Source of the DNA: Anaerolineales bacterium UBA2395 | GTDB lineage: Bacteria; Chloroflexota; Anaerolineae; Anaerolineales; Villigracilaceae | Assembly: GCA_002343775.1 (NCBI GenBank) | Contig: DDSH01000026.1 | Coordinates: 62,001 to 126,000, forward strand | Direction of reading: 5' to 3' | Length of the DNA stretch: 64,000 nt | Notes under the pieces: generated by a model | What the model was told of the DNA's origin: nothing | Database searches by the model: none | What the model saw: the letters and a program-made list of their open reading frames with translations, nothing else | Position numbers and translations under genes: made by a program | Shown: positions 7,826 through 18,200 of the stretch, piece by piece | How positions within the stretch are numbered: position 1 is the first letter of the stretch | How the letters are laid out: each line of letters opens with the position of its first letter

Positions 7826-9139
7826 CTACATTAATGGACCCGTCCGCTCATAATATATGTTCATAATGGCTTGAGACAGTTTGACCGAATCGTGCCGCCA
7901 GGGGTGCTGGTCATCCACCAAATCCGCGCAATATGTGCGTTCGTCAGAGAGTGTTTTTTCATCGGCACGAACCCACACAGATGAAGGACCAAGATCTCCT
8001 GCATATTTATCGTTACAAAGGATGACGTCAAACAAATCCTCGCCGATATGCCCCTCAAGGGCGCGGATATGGTCATAACAAGTGAACGCATCGGTCTCCC
8101 CAGACTGTGTGGCGATGTTGCAAATGTAGATCTTCAACGCCCGACTGGAGCGCATCCCCTCCAGCAAGTCTTGCACCAGTAAATTCGGCAGGATGCTGGT
8201 GTAAAGGCTGCCCGGTCCGACAACGATCACTTCGGCTTTCAATAGCGCCTTAACCACAGGGGGGAAGGCAGGCGCATTATCCGGTTCCAGCCAGACCCGC
8301 CGGACACGCCCCGCCATCTCGGGAATCTTGCTCTCCCCTTCCACACGGACTTCATTGAGCGAATGCGGAACTTCCATGCTGGCGACCAGTTTGACATTAT
8401 GCAGCGTGGAAGGAAGGACCCGCCCATTGACCGAAAGCACACGCCCAGACTCCACCACTGCATCTTCAAAACTTCCGGTAAGGTCTGCCAGCGCCATAAT
8501 AAAAAGGTTGCCGAAGGAATGTCCTTCCAACCCCGGAGCGCCGCTAAACCGATATTGGAAAAGTTGCGTCAGCATGTCTTCATCGTTTGAAAGAGCGGCG
8601 AGGCAATTGCGAATATCACCGGGTGGAAGGATTCCAAACGTCTCGCGTAACTTCCCGGAGGAGCCGCCGTCATCGGCAACGGTCACAACGGCAGTCAGGT
8701 TGCGGGTGTGGAATTTCAGACCTCGCAATAGAGTGGAGAGCCCGTGCCCTCCACCAATGGAAACAACCCGAGGTCCGCGTTTGCGGCGCTGAAACTCAGT
8801 CAGGGTATCCACCACATCAGAGCCGGGGCGGAGAAATGGCTTTAACAGGGAACGATTGAGTTTATATATGCCGTAGATCACGAAGCCGATCCCCAGACCG
8901 CCAAAAATAATGGCGCGCCAGATCCGGGGAAGAAAGCGTAATGAGGCATAAGACAATAGCGCAAGCAAAAATGGGTCGGTCGAGTCGGTGCGGTACAGGT
9001 CGATCAACAGGACAGCGAAACCCAAGCCAAGCAGGGTGATACCCGCCAGAATGAGAAACAACCAGCGCTTCACGCCCAACCCGGGACGAAGCCAGCGTGG
9101 GGTGCTGCGAAGAATTTGCCAAATCCGCGAAATTTCCAT
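7826..9139 (-). CDS. yvcK: YvcK/CofD-like protein (gluconeogenesis factor family) with N-terminal membrane anchor
   Basis: The 437-residue product has two hydrophobic segments in its first 90 residues, then a YvcK-like domain with SIGGGHGLSTLLRG, TVADDGGSSGKLR and PPGDIRNCLAAL. YvcK proteins bind UDP-sugars and influence carbon flow and cell-envelope synthesis in Firmicutes and Actinobacteria; they are related to CofD, an F420-biosynthesis enzyme, but the length and motifs favour YvcK. The ATG at 9139 was preferred over an in-frame TTG 16 codons upstream. It lies between the glycolysis genes and a divergent sugar kinase, which fits a carbon-metabolism role. Confidence 0.85.
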   Translation of the reverse strand: MEISRIWQILRSTPRWLRPGLGVKRWLFLILAGITLLGLGFAVLLIDLYRTDSTDPFLLALLSYASLRFLPRIWRAIIFGGLGIGFVIYGIYKLNRSLLKPFLRPGSDVVDTLTEFQRRKRGPRVVSIGGGHGLSTLLRGLKFHTRNLTAVVTVADDGGSSGKLRETFGILPPGDIRNCLAALSNDEDMLTQLFQYRFSGAPGLEGHSFGNLFIMALADLTGSFEDAVVESGRVLSVNGRVLPSTLHNVKLVASMEVPHSLNEVRVEGESKIPEMAGRVRRVWLEPDNAPAFPPVVKALLKAEVIVVGPGSLYTSILPNLLVQDLLEGMRSSRALKIYICNIATQSGETDAFTCYDHIRALEGHIGEDLFDVILCNDKYAGDLGPSSVWVRADEKTLSDERTYCADLVDDQHPWRHDSVKLSQAIMNIYYERTGPLM

Positions 9140-9208
9140 GGAAAAGATGATAGCAGGGTTGAGGGGTTGCGTCAATTCACCCGGCAAAGCCGAAAAAGAG
9201 CCTTACGG

Positions 9209-9214
9209 TATAAT
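9209..9214 (+). promoter_or_regulatory. -10 element placed for a leaderless transcript
   Basis: A consensus TATAAT ends 7 nt before the ATG of the ROK gene, so transcription would begin at or next to the start codon. There is no Shine-Dalgarno sequence. No clear -35 was found. Confidence 0.5.
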
Positions 9215-9221
9215 TGTGACC

Positions 9222-10160
9222 ATGACCACAATCATTGCAGTCGATATAGGCGGCACGCAAATGCGTGCTGCTTGCTATGCTCCAGATCGGGTAAAACCCA
9301 TTAAGATGAAAAAAGTACCCACCCTGGCATCCAAACCGGGTGGATTGGAGCGCCTCATGCGCGCCATTGAGGATGTGTGGTCGCCTGATAACGATGTCGC
9401 CGCTATTGGGCTTGGGTCTCCCGGTCCGCTTGACCCACACACAGGATTTTTGCTTGCCCCGCCAAACAACCCGGAATGGCATAACTTTCCGCTTGCACCG
9501 CAAGTTTCGGAACGCTTTGGAGTGAAGGCGTTTCTCGATAATGACGCCAACCTCGCGGGTTTGGGCGAATATCGGTTCGGCGCCGGCAAGGGACATCATA
9601 ACGTTTTATACATCACGGTCAGCACGGGGATCGGGGCTGGAGTGATCATCGAAGATCGCCTGTTGCAGGGGTATCACGGTTTGGCTGCCGAATTGGGACA
9701 CGTCATTGTTGACCCGGATGGTCCGCCCTGCTCCTGCGGGTTTAGCGGTCATTTGGAATCTTTTTCATCGGGACCCGCTATCGTGAAGTATGTGCTCAAG
9801 GAATTAGACTCAGGCACAAGGTCCATTTTGAAGCGTGACGCGGCGATGACAGCCCGCGATGTGGCAGAGGCGGCGCATCAGGGAGATGCGCTTGCGATCA
9901 AAGCCTATCAACGCGCGGGAGAATATCTTGGAATCGGTGTGGCATCCTTCCTGCATGCCTTCGACCCGTCCATCGTCATCTTTGGAGGCGGGGTTTCACA
10001 GGTCGGAAATTTGCTGTTTGATTCATTCCACACCAGTTTGAAGAATCGCGTCTTTCATCCACGCTATCTCGAAGGGTTGGTGATCACAACTGCAGAGTTG
10101 GGAGACGACGCGGGGTTGCTTGGCGCGCGAGCGCTGGCGGAAATGAAGATGAATTTGTAA
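9222..10160 (+). CDS. ROK-family sugar kinase (glucokinase-like)
   Basis: The 312-residue product phosphorylates a hexose, probably glucose, with ATP (family inference). It shows the ROK ATP motif AVDIGGTQMRAA at the N-terminus, NDANLAGLGEYRFGAG, the substrate/zinc motif ELGHVIVDPDG and CSCGFSGHLE. In most ROK proteins the last motif is CxCGxxGCxE; here the third Cys is His, which can still bind zinc. The ATG at 9222 was chosen because the family N-terminus begins there, although the frame stays open 78 codons upstream into the divergent gene. Confidence 0.88.
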   Translation: MTTIIAVDIGGTQMRAACYAPDRVKPIKMKKVPTLASKPGGLERLMRAIEDVWSPDNDVAAIGLGSPGPLDPHTGFLLAPPNNPEWHNFPLAPQVSERFGVKAFLDNDANLAGLGEYRFGAGKGHHNVLYITVSTGIGAGVIIEDRLLQGYHGLAAELGHVIVDPDGPPCSCGFSGHLESFSSGPAIVKYVLKELDSGTRSILKRDAAMTARDVAEAAHQGDALAIKAYQRAGEYLGIGVASFLHAFDPSIVIFGGGVSQVGNLLFDSFHTSLKNRVFHPRYLEGLVITTAELGDDAGLLGARALAEMKMNL

Positions 10161-10209
10161 ATCTGTGCGGCGGCGAAGGCTGCCGCGCTGAAATTAACAA
10201 GGAGCTTGT

Positions 10210-11532
10210 ATGACCCAATCTACTTTACCTGGTCCCAAAGCCCAGGCAATGATCGAGCGCGATCACAAGGTGATCTCGCCGTCCTACCCGAGAGGGTATC
10301 CGTTCGTGATGGATCACGGAAAAGGCAGTGAAGTATGGGATGTGGACGGAAACCGGTTTTTGGATTTCATGGGCGGTATCGCGGTGGTCGCAACAGGATA
10401 TTCGCACCCGAAGGTCGTTAAAGCAATTCAAGAACAGGCGGAAAAGTTCATCCATATCTCATCAGATTTCTATCACGAGAATTGGATCCGCCTCGGCGAA
10501 CGACTGAATGAGATCGCCCCATTTGAAGAGGATGCGTTGTCGTTCATGACCAATTCCGGCACGGAAGCGGTGGAGGCAGCCATCAAACTCGCTCGTTACC
10601 ATACCAAACGCACGAACTTCATCGGCTTCACTGGCGCGTTTCACGGTCGGACAATGGGCGCGGTCACATTCACGGCGAGCAAGGCAAAGTATCACGGCGG
10701 ATTCTATCCACTGATGAACGGCGTGACGCATGCCCCCTTCCCCAACCCATACCGCCCTGTGATCGAAACCCGCAAAGGGGAAGACTATGGTGAAGCCGTT
10801 GTGCGCTATATCGAAGAGGAAATCCTTGCGCAGATCCTGCCGCCCAAGGATGTGGCTGGCATTCTGGTCGAGACCATTCAAGGCGAGGGCGGGTATATCA
10901 TCCCACCGGAAGGTTTCTACCCGGCGCTGCGAACACTGTGCGACAAATATGGCATCCTGTTGATTCTGGACGAGGTGCAATCGGGCATGGGTCGCACGGG
11001 GAAATGGTGGGCGATCGAGCACTTTGGCATCGAGCCGGATATCATCACTTCTGCGAAGGGGATCGCTTCGGGAATGCCGCTCGGCGCATGTATTGCGCGC
11101 AAATCTGTGATGGACTGGGAGATTGGCACGCACGGCAATACCTATGGCGGAAACCCCATCTCATGTGCAGCATCGCTGGCGACCATCGATCTGCTGGAAT
11201 CCGAGTATATGAAAAATGCAGCCGAAGTCGGCGAATATGCACTGGATGCGCTGAAGGAGATCCAGGCGCGCCACCCGAGCATCGGTGATGTGCGCGGTAA
11301 GGGTTTGATGATCGGCGTGGAGTTTGTGAAGGACCGCGAGACCAAGGAACCCGCCAAGGAATTAACCGACCGTCTGGTGGATTTGGCGTACGAGCACGGC
11401 TTGCTGACGCTTTCCTGCGGGAAAAGTGTCATCCGCATCGCACCGCCGCTGGCGATCACGAAAGACGAAATGGACGAAGGCTTGAGAATGTTCGAAAAAG
11501 CCCTCACCCAAGCCGAGAAGGAATTGATGTAA
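10210..11532 (+). CDS. Class III PLP aminotransferase (4-aminobutyrate/acetylornithine/ornithine type)
   Basis: The 440-residue product has the cofactor-binding SGTEAVEAAIKLAR, the GFTGAFHGRTMGA region, the PLP Asp in ILDEVQSGMGRTGKW and the Schiff-base Lys in TSAKGIASGMPLGA. It moves an omega- or alpha-amino group to 2-oxoglutarate or a related oxoacid. Its general character resembles archaeal and Chloroflexi enzymes annotated as acetylornithine or 4-aminobutyrate aminotransferases, some of which are ornithine aminotransferases or amino acid racemases. The substrate is not resolved. AGGAG precedes the ATG and a terminator follows at once. Confidence 0.88.
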   Translation: MTQSTLPGPKAQAMIERDHKVISPSYPRGYPFVMDHGKGSEVWDVDGNRFLDFMGGIAVVATGYSHPKVVKAIQEQAEKFIHISSDFYHENWIRLGERLNEIAPFEEDALSFMTNSGTEAVEAAIKLARYHTKRTNFIGFTGAFHGRTMGAVTFTASKAKYHGGFYPLMNGVTHAPFPNPYRPVIETRKGEDYGEAVVRYIEEEILAQILPPKDVAGILVETIQGEGGYIIPPEGFYPALRTLCDKYGILLILDEVQSGMGRTGKWWAIEHFGIEPDIITSAKGIASGMPLGACIARKSVMDWEIGTHGNTYGGNPISCAASLATIDLLESEYMKNAAEVGEYALDALKEIQARHPSIGDVRGKGLMIGVEFVKDRETKEPAKELTDRLVDLAYEHGLLTLSCGKSVIRIAPPLAITKDEMDEGLRMFEKALTQAEKELM

Positions 11533-11536
11533 CGCG

Positions 11537-11566
11537 AACAGTCCCCTGAAAATTCAGGGGACTGTT
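11537..11566. terminator. Bidirectional terminator between convergent genes
   Basis: A perfect 14-bp inverted repeat (11537-11550 with 11553-11566) has a 2-nt centre. It sits between the stops of the aminotransferase and the TIR gene. U runs are short, so it could instead be a dispersed palindrome. Confidence 0.6.
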
Positions 11567-11569
11567 GAA

Positions 11570-12157
11570 TTAGTCGCTGTCCACTTGATTATCATTTCCA
11601 ACAACAATGTTCCCCGTCATGTTGCCGTTAATATTGACCACCGTTCCGGGGGAAGATTTTTCCTTTGACTTCTTCGGCTTCGATGCCTGTTTGAATTCAG
11701 GGGCGGGCGTACCGTCAGTTAAGAGCGGCTGCGCGCCTATCTGTTTTGCACGTAAACTCAGGCTTTGAATCAATTTGTCCATGCCGCTTTCAGTGAACAG
11801 GTCCACTGCTTGATAAGAGCGCAAACGAAATGGGATCTCGCAATCGTCGAGCCGGGCTGGGATGAGGAAAATCCGTCCCTCCGGCATCTCAAGCACAAGG
11901 TCCAGAGCGATGCGCATTTCCTTCTGGACATAGCCCTCCTTGCCAACGGAAACCTTTGAGAGGCACACGAGAATCACATCCGCCTCATCCATCGCCTTGC
12001 TGATCTCCAATTTCCAATCCTGCCCCGGGAGTAGTTTCTCGGTATCGAGCCATGGTTCCGTGCCTTGCGATGCCAGAAAAACATATAGTTTTTTCAGGGA
12101 GGGATTGTCGTCAAACGCATAGGATAGAAAAACTTTCAGGGGGCGGGATGTGGTCAT
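11570..12157 (-). CDS. TIR-domain protein with Gly/Asn-rich tail
   Basis: The 195-residue product has a TIR domain (residues 6-135) starting KVFLSYAFDD. The segment YVQKE (E80) aligns with the catalytic WVHKE of SARM1, so NAD cleavage is plausible but unproven. After a Lys-rich linker (155-170) the protein ends in a short repeat-like VNINGNMTGNIVVGNDN tail, a type of ending seen on other bacterial TIR and NACHT-associated proteins. The start at 12157 has GGAG 5 nt upstream; an in-frame start 9 codons earlier is less likely. No ThsA-like or other partner is encoded next to it. Confidence 0.82.
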   Translation of the reverse strand: MTTSRPLKVFLSYAFDDNPSLKKLYVFLASQGTEPWLDTEKLLPGQDWKLEISKAMDEADVILVCLSKVSVGKEGYVQKEMRIALDLVLEMPEGRIFLIPARLDDCEIPFRLRSYQAVDLFTESGMDKLIQSLSLRAKQIGAQPLLTDGTPAPEFKQASKPKKSKEKSSPGTVVNINGNMTGNIVVGNDNQVDSD

Positions 12158-12172
12158 ATGATCTCCCACAAA

Positions 12173-12178
12173 ATTATA
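12173..12178 (-). promoter_or_regulatory. -10 element for the TIR gene
   Basis: A consensus TATAAT on the minus strand lies 15 nt before the ATG at 12157 and just after the terminator of the giant gene. It predicts an independent transcript with a leader of about 10 nt carrying GGGAG. No good -35 is visible. Confidence 0.45.
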
Positions 12179-12183
12179 AATCA

Positions 12184-12216
12184 AAAAGGGACGGCAGTTT
12201 GGCTGCCGTCCCTTTT
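12184..12216 (-). terminator. Rho-independent terminator of the giant surface-protein gene
   Basis: A perfect 14-bp inverted repeat (12184-12197 with 12203-12216, core GGGACGGCAG) ends in a T run on the minus strand, 13 bp after the stop at 12229. Confidence 0.9.
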
Positions 12217-12228
12217 CTTTTGTTCATG

Positions 12229-15200
12229 TTACCGAATGTTGCCGGTCTGACTCGGGCTGGTGTCCTGCCGGACATCGATCAGGACGGCGCGGACGGCAAT
12301 GCGGTTTGCGTAGGTATCGCTTGCTTCGTTGTAGTTCTTACATGTCAGCAGCGTGAGCCATGCATCTTCCTCGTGCTGCAACACAGTTGTGTTGGAGGGG
12401 CTGACGGTCTGATTCTGGCGCACTTCGTACACATACACGGAGCCATAGGCATGGACCATCACACGGTCGCCCCATTGCAGGTTGCCCAGCGCGGCAAATG
12501 GACCGTCGTTACCATTGGGCAAAACAACGTGACTGGTGAGAACACTGTTACCCTTCCAGCCGGGGAAGGCAGTTCCATCCAACCAGCCCGCCTGACGCCA
12601 CAGCCACGAGACGTCCCAGTCACCTTCCGAGAGCGGCACGCCTACGATGGGCATGGTAACTCCAAGTCTTGGAATTTCCAGCCATACGTCTGTGGAGGCG
12701 TAAGCTTTTTCGGCAGGCTGCTGCGGGAGCCGGGTCACCATTCCAGGCGCGAAGCCTGTGGCAGGCAAGAGAGAAGGCAAGGTACGCCCATCATCATCGT
12801 CCCCTCCACCAGCCGACTGCTGGTTGATGGTTACGCTATCCGTAACCGAGTAGATGTCCACATCGTCCAGCGGGTCGTACCAGCGCTCAGTGGAATAGAT
12901 ATTGTGCGTGGAGAGTTGGAAGGGAAGCCCGCTCAACTGGGGATCGATGGGCAAGGAAGTCCATGCGACCGAAGCGGCGTTCGTCACCGGGGAATTGACC
13001 AACCGAGCTGTGAAGGTGATTGTGGAGGTTTGACCGAGCGGGAAGACGCCCCACTCAAAGATGAGATCGGTCGTAGTTGTACCGGGGTTGCAGTAGTCGG
13101 CGGCTGGCGTATCGGGAGCCAAGCCGGCGGTATATTGTACTGTACACTGCACGTACTCAAGCCCGGGCGGAAGAATGTCCGTCACGATGACATCGAAAGC
13201 ATCTGTCTGGCTTTCTGGGGTGGTGTGGTCTACCACCAGCGTGAATTGGATGGGCGTGCCCAGCGGCACTCCCTGATTGGGAACGGCGCTCTTGTCGATG
13301 GACAAGTCCGGTTCGACAATGGTGACGTTTGGCGCGCTGGAAGATAGTGAACCGCCAGACCAGGTGATCGTGGCGCTGTTGTTCAAGGTCGCACCCTGTT
13401 GATTTTCAAGGATATCGAGCACGATCACAGTATAGCTGATCGTGAGGGTGGTGTCTGCCGTCGGCGCAGCGATGTCGCCAATGGTGAATACCACCTGCCT
13501 GCCTGCATTCACCAGGTCAGCCGGGTCGCCGACCGCAGAGACCGTCGGCGGACATACGGTTGCGGTAATGGGCACACCATCTAAAACGACCGCGTCGCAG
13601 TCTACAAAGGCAAGCCCTCTGTCCATGTTGTCGGTAACGACCACATTGTTCAGCGGCGTTCCGGCTAACAGATCGACCGTGATCTGATAGGTAACAATCT
13701 CGCCGATGGCTACATTTGCACCCGTAGTATGGGGCTCGTTCGTTCCGACAATGGTCTTCAGGAAGCCGTTGGTCGGCGTAAACCCAAAGTCCATTGAAGG
13801 ATTTTGAGTCGTGCCAGTGCTGTTCGTTACGGTCGTACTCGCGCCTGTCACACCCGGGATCAGCGAGACAGGATTGCTCGAGACCTGACCAGTGCCCACA
13901 CCAACTCCATTGTCGTTATGGTTAACGTTGTTATTCGGCGTATTTGTATCCGGGTTTATGTCTGCCGTGCTGGCATATCCGGTAGGCGGTGTAACACGGA
14001 CAATGTAATCGCCTTCAGGCAAACCGCTAAACAGGTACTGACCATCAACGCCGGTGACTACGCCGCCCACGGCATCGTCCGCCGTACCCCAGATGCCATC
14101 TGGACCGACCCGAATTTCCACCAACCCATCACCAGTGAACAACTGCACACGCGCACCAGCCAATGGCAGGTCGCCATTTCCGGCATTGAAAAAGCCGTCG
14201 TTGTCCACATCAATGAATATCTGGTTGCTGAGTTGAAGTCTGTAGAAGCCAAAGTCTACGGTGCGGTTGCTCTGGTTATCGGGCTCTTCGCCCACATCGG
14301 GGTTGGGAAGCGCGTCCGTTTCGCCAGTAGGCTCAATCGCACTCGGTCCCAGCGTGACCGCCTGGGATGAGACAAAACTAAGCGTGCTGCTGATAAACGT
14401 GGAAGTCCCGTTATCGTCGCTGTCGGCAACGTTCACATCCGGGTCAGGACCAATTCCATCCGCCACCGTGCCATCATTTGAAATGACAGTGCCGCTGCTC
14501 AGGTAACCATCGAGTGGTCCGCCCGCGCCGAATTGGGAGGCAGGGATCAGAACCACATACTGACCGGCAGGCAGGTCATCAAAGCGGTAATAACCGCTCG
14601 GATCGGTGGTATCAAACTCCAGGAAGGTATCCCCCGCATCGTACACACCCGGAAGCGTTCCATTATCCTGATACAACTCAACCCTGACGCCATTCACCCC
14701 AACCTCAGAGCCGTTGATGGTTCCGTCATTGTCTGTGTCATACCAGACACGGTTACCAAGGCTGAATTCCAGGGTCGAATCCGGGATAAAACCAAAGTCC
14801 AGCGACGGGTTGCGGGTTGTGCCTGTGGAGTCTGTCAGGATGTTGCTCACACCCGCAGCCCCCGGCGTCATCGCGAATGGATTGCTCGAGACTTCGCCTG
14901 CTGCCACACCAACACCATTGTCATTATTATCCGTGTTGTTGTTCGGTGTGGTGGTGTCAGCGCTATCGACCGTGCTTTCAAACCCAGCCGGCGGAGTGAC
15001 ACGCACAATGTAATTTCCAGCGGGCATACCGCTGAAGAGATATTGACCATCTCCACCAGTGGTGAAACTGTCGAGTTCGGTCAGACCGTCGCCGGTAAAG
15101 AGGCGGACGGTTGCACCATCCACAGCCAGATCTCCAGCGCCATAGGTGCCGTTTGTATCAACATCCCAGAAGATTTGGTTGCCAAGTTCAAGTTGATAGA

Positions 15201-18200
15201 AACCGAAATCAACGGTGCGATTGCTCTGGGCATTGGGCGCTTCACCGGGTTCAGGGTTGGTTGCCGGATCATTATCGTTCGTCGGCTCACTCAAGCCGGG
15301 ACCCAGCGTCACTGCCAGCGACGAAACATAGTTGATGCTGTTGCCGGTAAATGCAGTGATGCCGTTATCGTCGCTATCCACATCACCCGTATCCGGGTCG
15401 ATCGTTGTGGAATCACTGACAGCACCCGCGTCTGTCGCGCTTGTGCCGCTGCTCCAATAATTTTCCAACCGCCCAGTAGAAGCGAATTGGGTCGTCGGAA
15501 TGACGACTACATAGTTGCCCGGGTTGAGGTTATCGAAGCGATAATATCCGCTTGCATCGGTTGTGTCGAAGCCGACGAAACTATCACCGGCATCATACAC
15601 ACCATCGCCATCGTCCAGATACAGTTCGACACGCACATTATTGATACCAACTTCGCTGCCATCGATTACGCTATTATTGTTGGTATCGAACCACACACGA
15701 TTGCCGAGGCTGTAAAGCGGTACAAAGCCAAAGTCTACAGATGGGTTGCTCGTGGTGGCAGTGGCGGCATCCACGGTGGTGCTCACGCCGGGCACGCCAG
15801 GCGTCAGGGTCACCACATTGCTGGATACCTGTCCGGGATTTGTGCCGATGCCATTGTCGTTGTTATCAACATTGTTATTCGGGTTGGCGCTGTCAGCGGG
15901 GTTTCCAGCATCGGTGGTGCTGTAGCCCGAAGGCGGGGTGACGCGCACGATATAGTCTCCGGCGGGCAACCCGCTAAAGAGGTAGGTTCCGCCTGCGCCG
16001 GTTGTCACTCCACCAGAGGCATCATCCGCAGTTCCTAAAATGCCATCTGGACCGACGGGAATTTCTGTGGTGCCATTGCTGGCATACAACTGAACAATTG
16101 CGCCCGGCAGGGGGGAATCACCGCCATCGAAAGTGCCGTTATTGTTAAGGTCGTTGAAAATCTGATTACCGAGTTCAAGGCGATAGAAACCAAAATCCAC
16201 GGTGCGGTCACTTTGATTATCAACCGCCTCGCCTGTTCCCGGATTCGGGGATGGATCCGCTTCGTTCTCAGGTTCAGTGGGTCCTGACCCCAAAGTGACA
16301 GCCTGCGCTGCGACATAGTTCAACGTCAGTCCGGTAAAGTTGGAACCGCCATTGTCATCGTTATCAACCGAGCCAGGGTTATCCGGGTCGGGGCTGAAAC
16401 TGTCAGTGATAGATGAACCGGAAAGGGCTGAGCCGCTGCTCAAATATCCTTCCAACGGATTGCCCGGAACGGTATCACCGGTCACATCGCGGAAGTTATC
16501 CGCCGGGATGACAACAACATAATTGTCCGCGCCGAGATCGTCGAAGCGATAGTAACCTGTGCCGTCTGTCGTTTCGAAACCGACAAAGGTATCACCGGCA
16601 TCGAAGACTCCGGGGGTGGAGCCATTGTCGCGGTAGAGCTCGACGCGTACACCGGGGACTCCAGATTCGCCAGAATCCAAAAATCCATTATTGTTCGTGT
16701 CATACCAGACGCGATTCCCAAGGCTGTACGGGGTCAGCGTCAAAATATCTTGTGCAGGCGCCTGATTGGAAACGCCCTGATTATTCGTGATCGACCCCGG
16801 CGGGATGGTGTTGGTATACACGCCAGGATTCGCCCCTGCAACAGGCACTGTAATGGTACACACGCTGAAACCGATCGGCATGGTTCCACCTACAAGCTGG
16901 ATGGTGGTATCTCCCGGAGCAATGGCATTGCCCGAACCATCTTGCAAAACCCCGTTACAGGTGGTTGTTGGGGCGGGCGCTGAACCTCCTGCTACCTCCA
17001 AGCCGGTCGGGAGATTGTCGACCAAGCCCAAATTGATCAACGCCACATTTGCCGTGCTGCGGATCGTAATGGTCAGAATGGAGTAACTTCCCAAACCGGA
17101 AGCCACCGGGTTCGGGGCAAAACTCTTGCTGAGACTCGCGCCCGCAAGATTGGTCAAAGACGCAGAAGTTGGGGTTCCATTGGTCACGCCGTTGAATGTA
17201 GTCACCGCGCCTGCCGGGATGGTGTTCGTCAGGTTGCCATTCACCGTCATGGTGACGCTGATACTCATCGTACATTCTTCCCCTGCATCCAATGTGCCGC
17301 CGCTAAACGTGAAGGTGCCGGTTCCCGGCGTGCCGGTGATGGTTGCGCCGGGTCCGCAGTCGCCATCCGCCGAAGGCGTGAATAATGGCGGATCGGCAAT
17401 GATCATGCCGGCAGGCATGTTATCCACGAAGGTGATGCCGGTCAGCACAGCCGCCGTATTGGGGTTGCGCAATTCGATGTTCAATGTAGAGACCGCCCCG
17501 CCATATACCAATTGCGGAACAAAGCCCTTCACGATTTCAATCGTCAGGTTTTGAACGCGCAAATCTGCCGTTGCGCCTGCCTGAGCATTCATGGTCGAGG
17601 ACGTGCCCTGAATGGTCCCGACCACATTGGTCGTCGGAATGGTATTGGTGCGCGTCCCGGTCACCAACCCTTGAACGTCGAGGGTAATGGTACAGATTCC
17701 TGCCACTGAGCCAACCTGAGCAGGAATCGTCCCGGAATTCAATCGCACCGAATTATCCCCGCCGTTTAATGCGCCGCCGGAGCCATCGGTCAATGTGCCA
17801 GCGCCACAGGTTGTGCTGGCATTCGGGTTGGGAGCCACCACAACCTGCGTTGGCAGGATATCGGTGACCGTTAAGTTCACCAACGGGGACGCTCCCGTAT
17901 TCGTCAATGTGATCGTCAATGTGGACAGCCCGCCCGGGTTCACGATTGGCGGGTAGAACGCCTTTACAGCGGTCAACGTGCTTACGGTCCGAACCGTCAG
18001 GTTGGCGCTAACCGGGTTGGGAATGGACCTGTTTTGGTTGTTCGTAATATCACCGGGGTTGATCACATTGGAATTCACGACACCCGCAGTGCTGCCTGTA
18101 TTGCTGGTCACATAGACTGTTATTTGACATTGCGCACCAGCTGAAATCGTACCACCCGTCAATGTTATGGCTGTATCGCCAACTTGGGGATTGAAGTTTG

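Noticed and set aside
11570..12157. Thoeris defence system
   Set aside because: Only a TIR protein is present. No ThsA-like SIR2/SLOG protein or other partner lies on either side.
12052..13347. Plus-strand open frame of 431 codons at the sortase end of the giant gene
   Set aside because: Antisense to the sortase and DUF11 domains and the TIR start; no domain and no initiation signal.
14533..16038. Plus-strand open frame of 501 codons inside the giant gene
   Set aside because: It is the antisense of SdrD-like repeats; it has no ribosome binding site or recognisable domain, and the opposite strand is clearly coding.
13780..16728. CRISPR-like array
   Set aside because: Repeats exist at protein level with diverged DNA and unit length near 1 kb; there are no short identical repeats with unique spacers.
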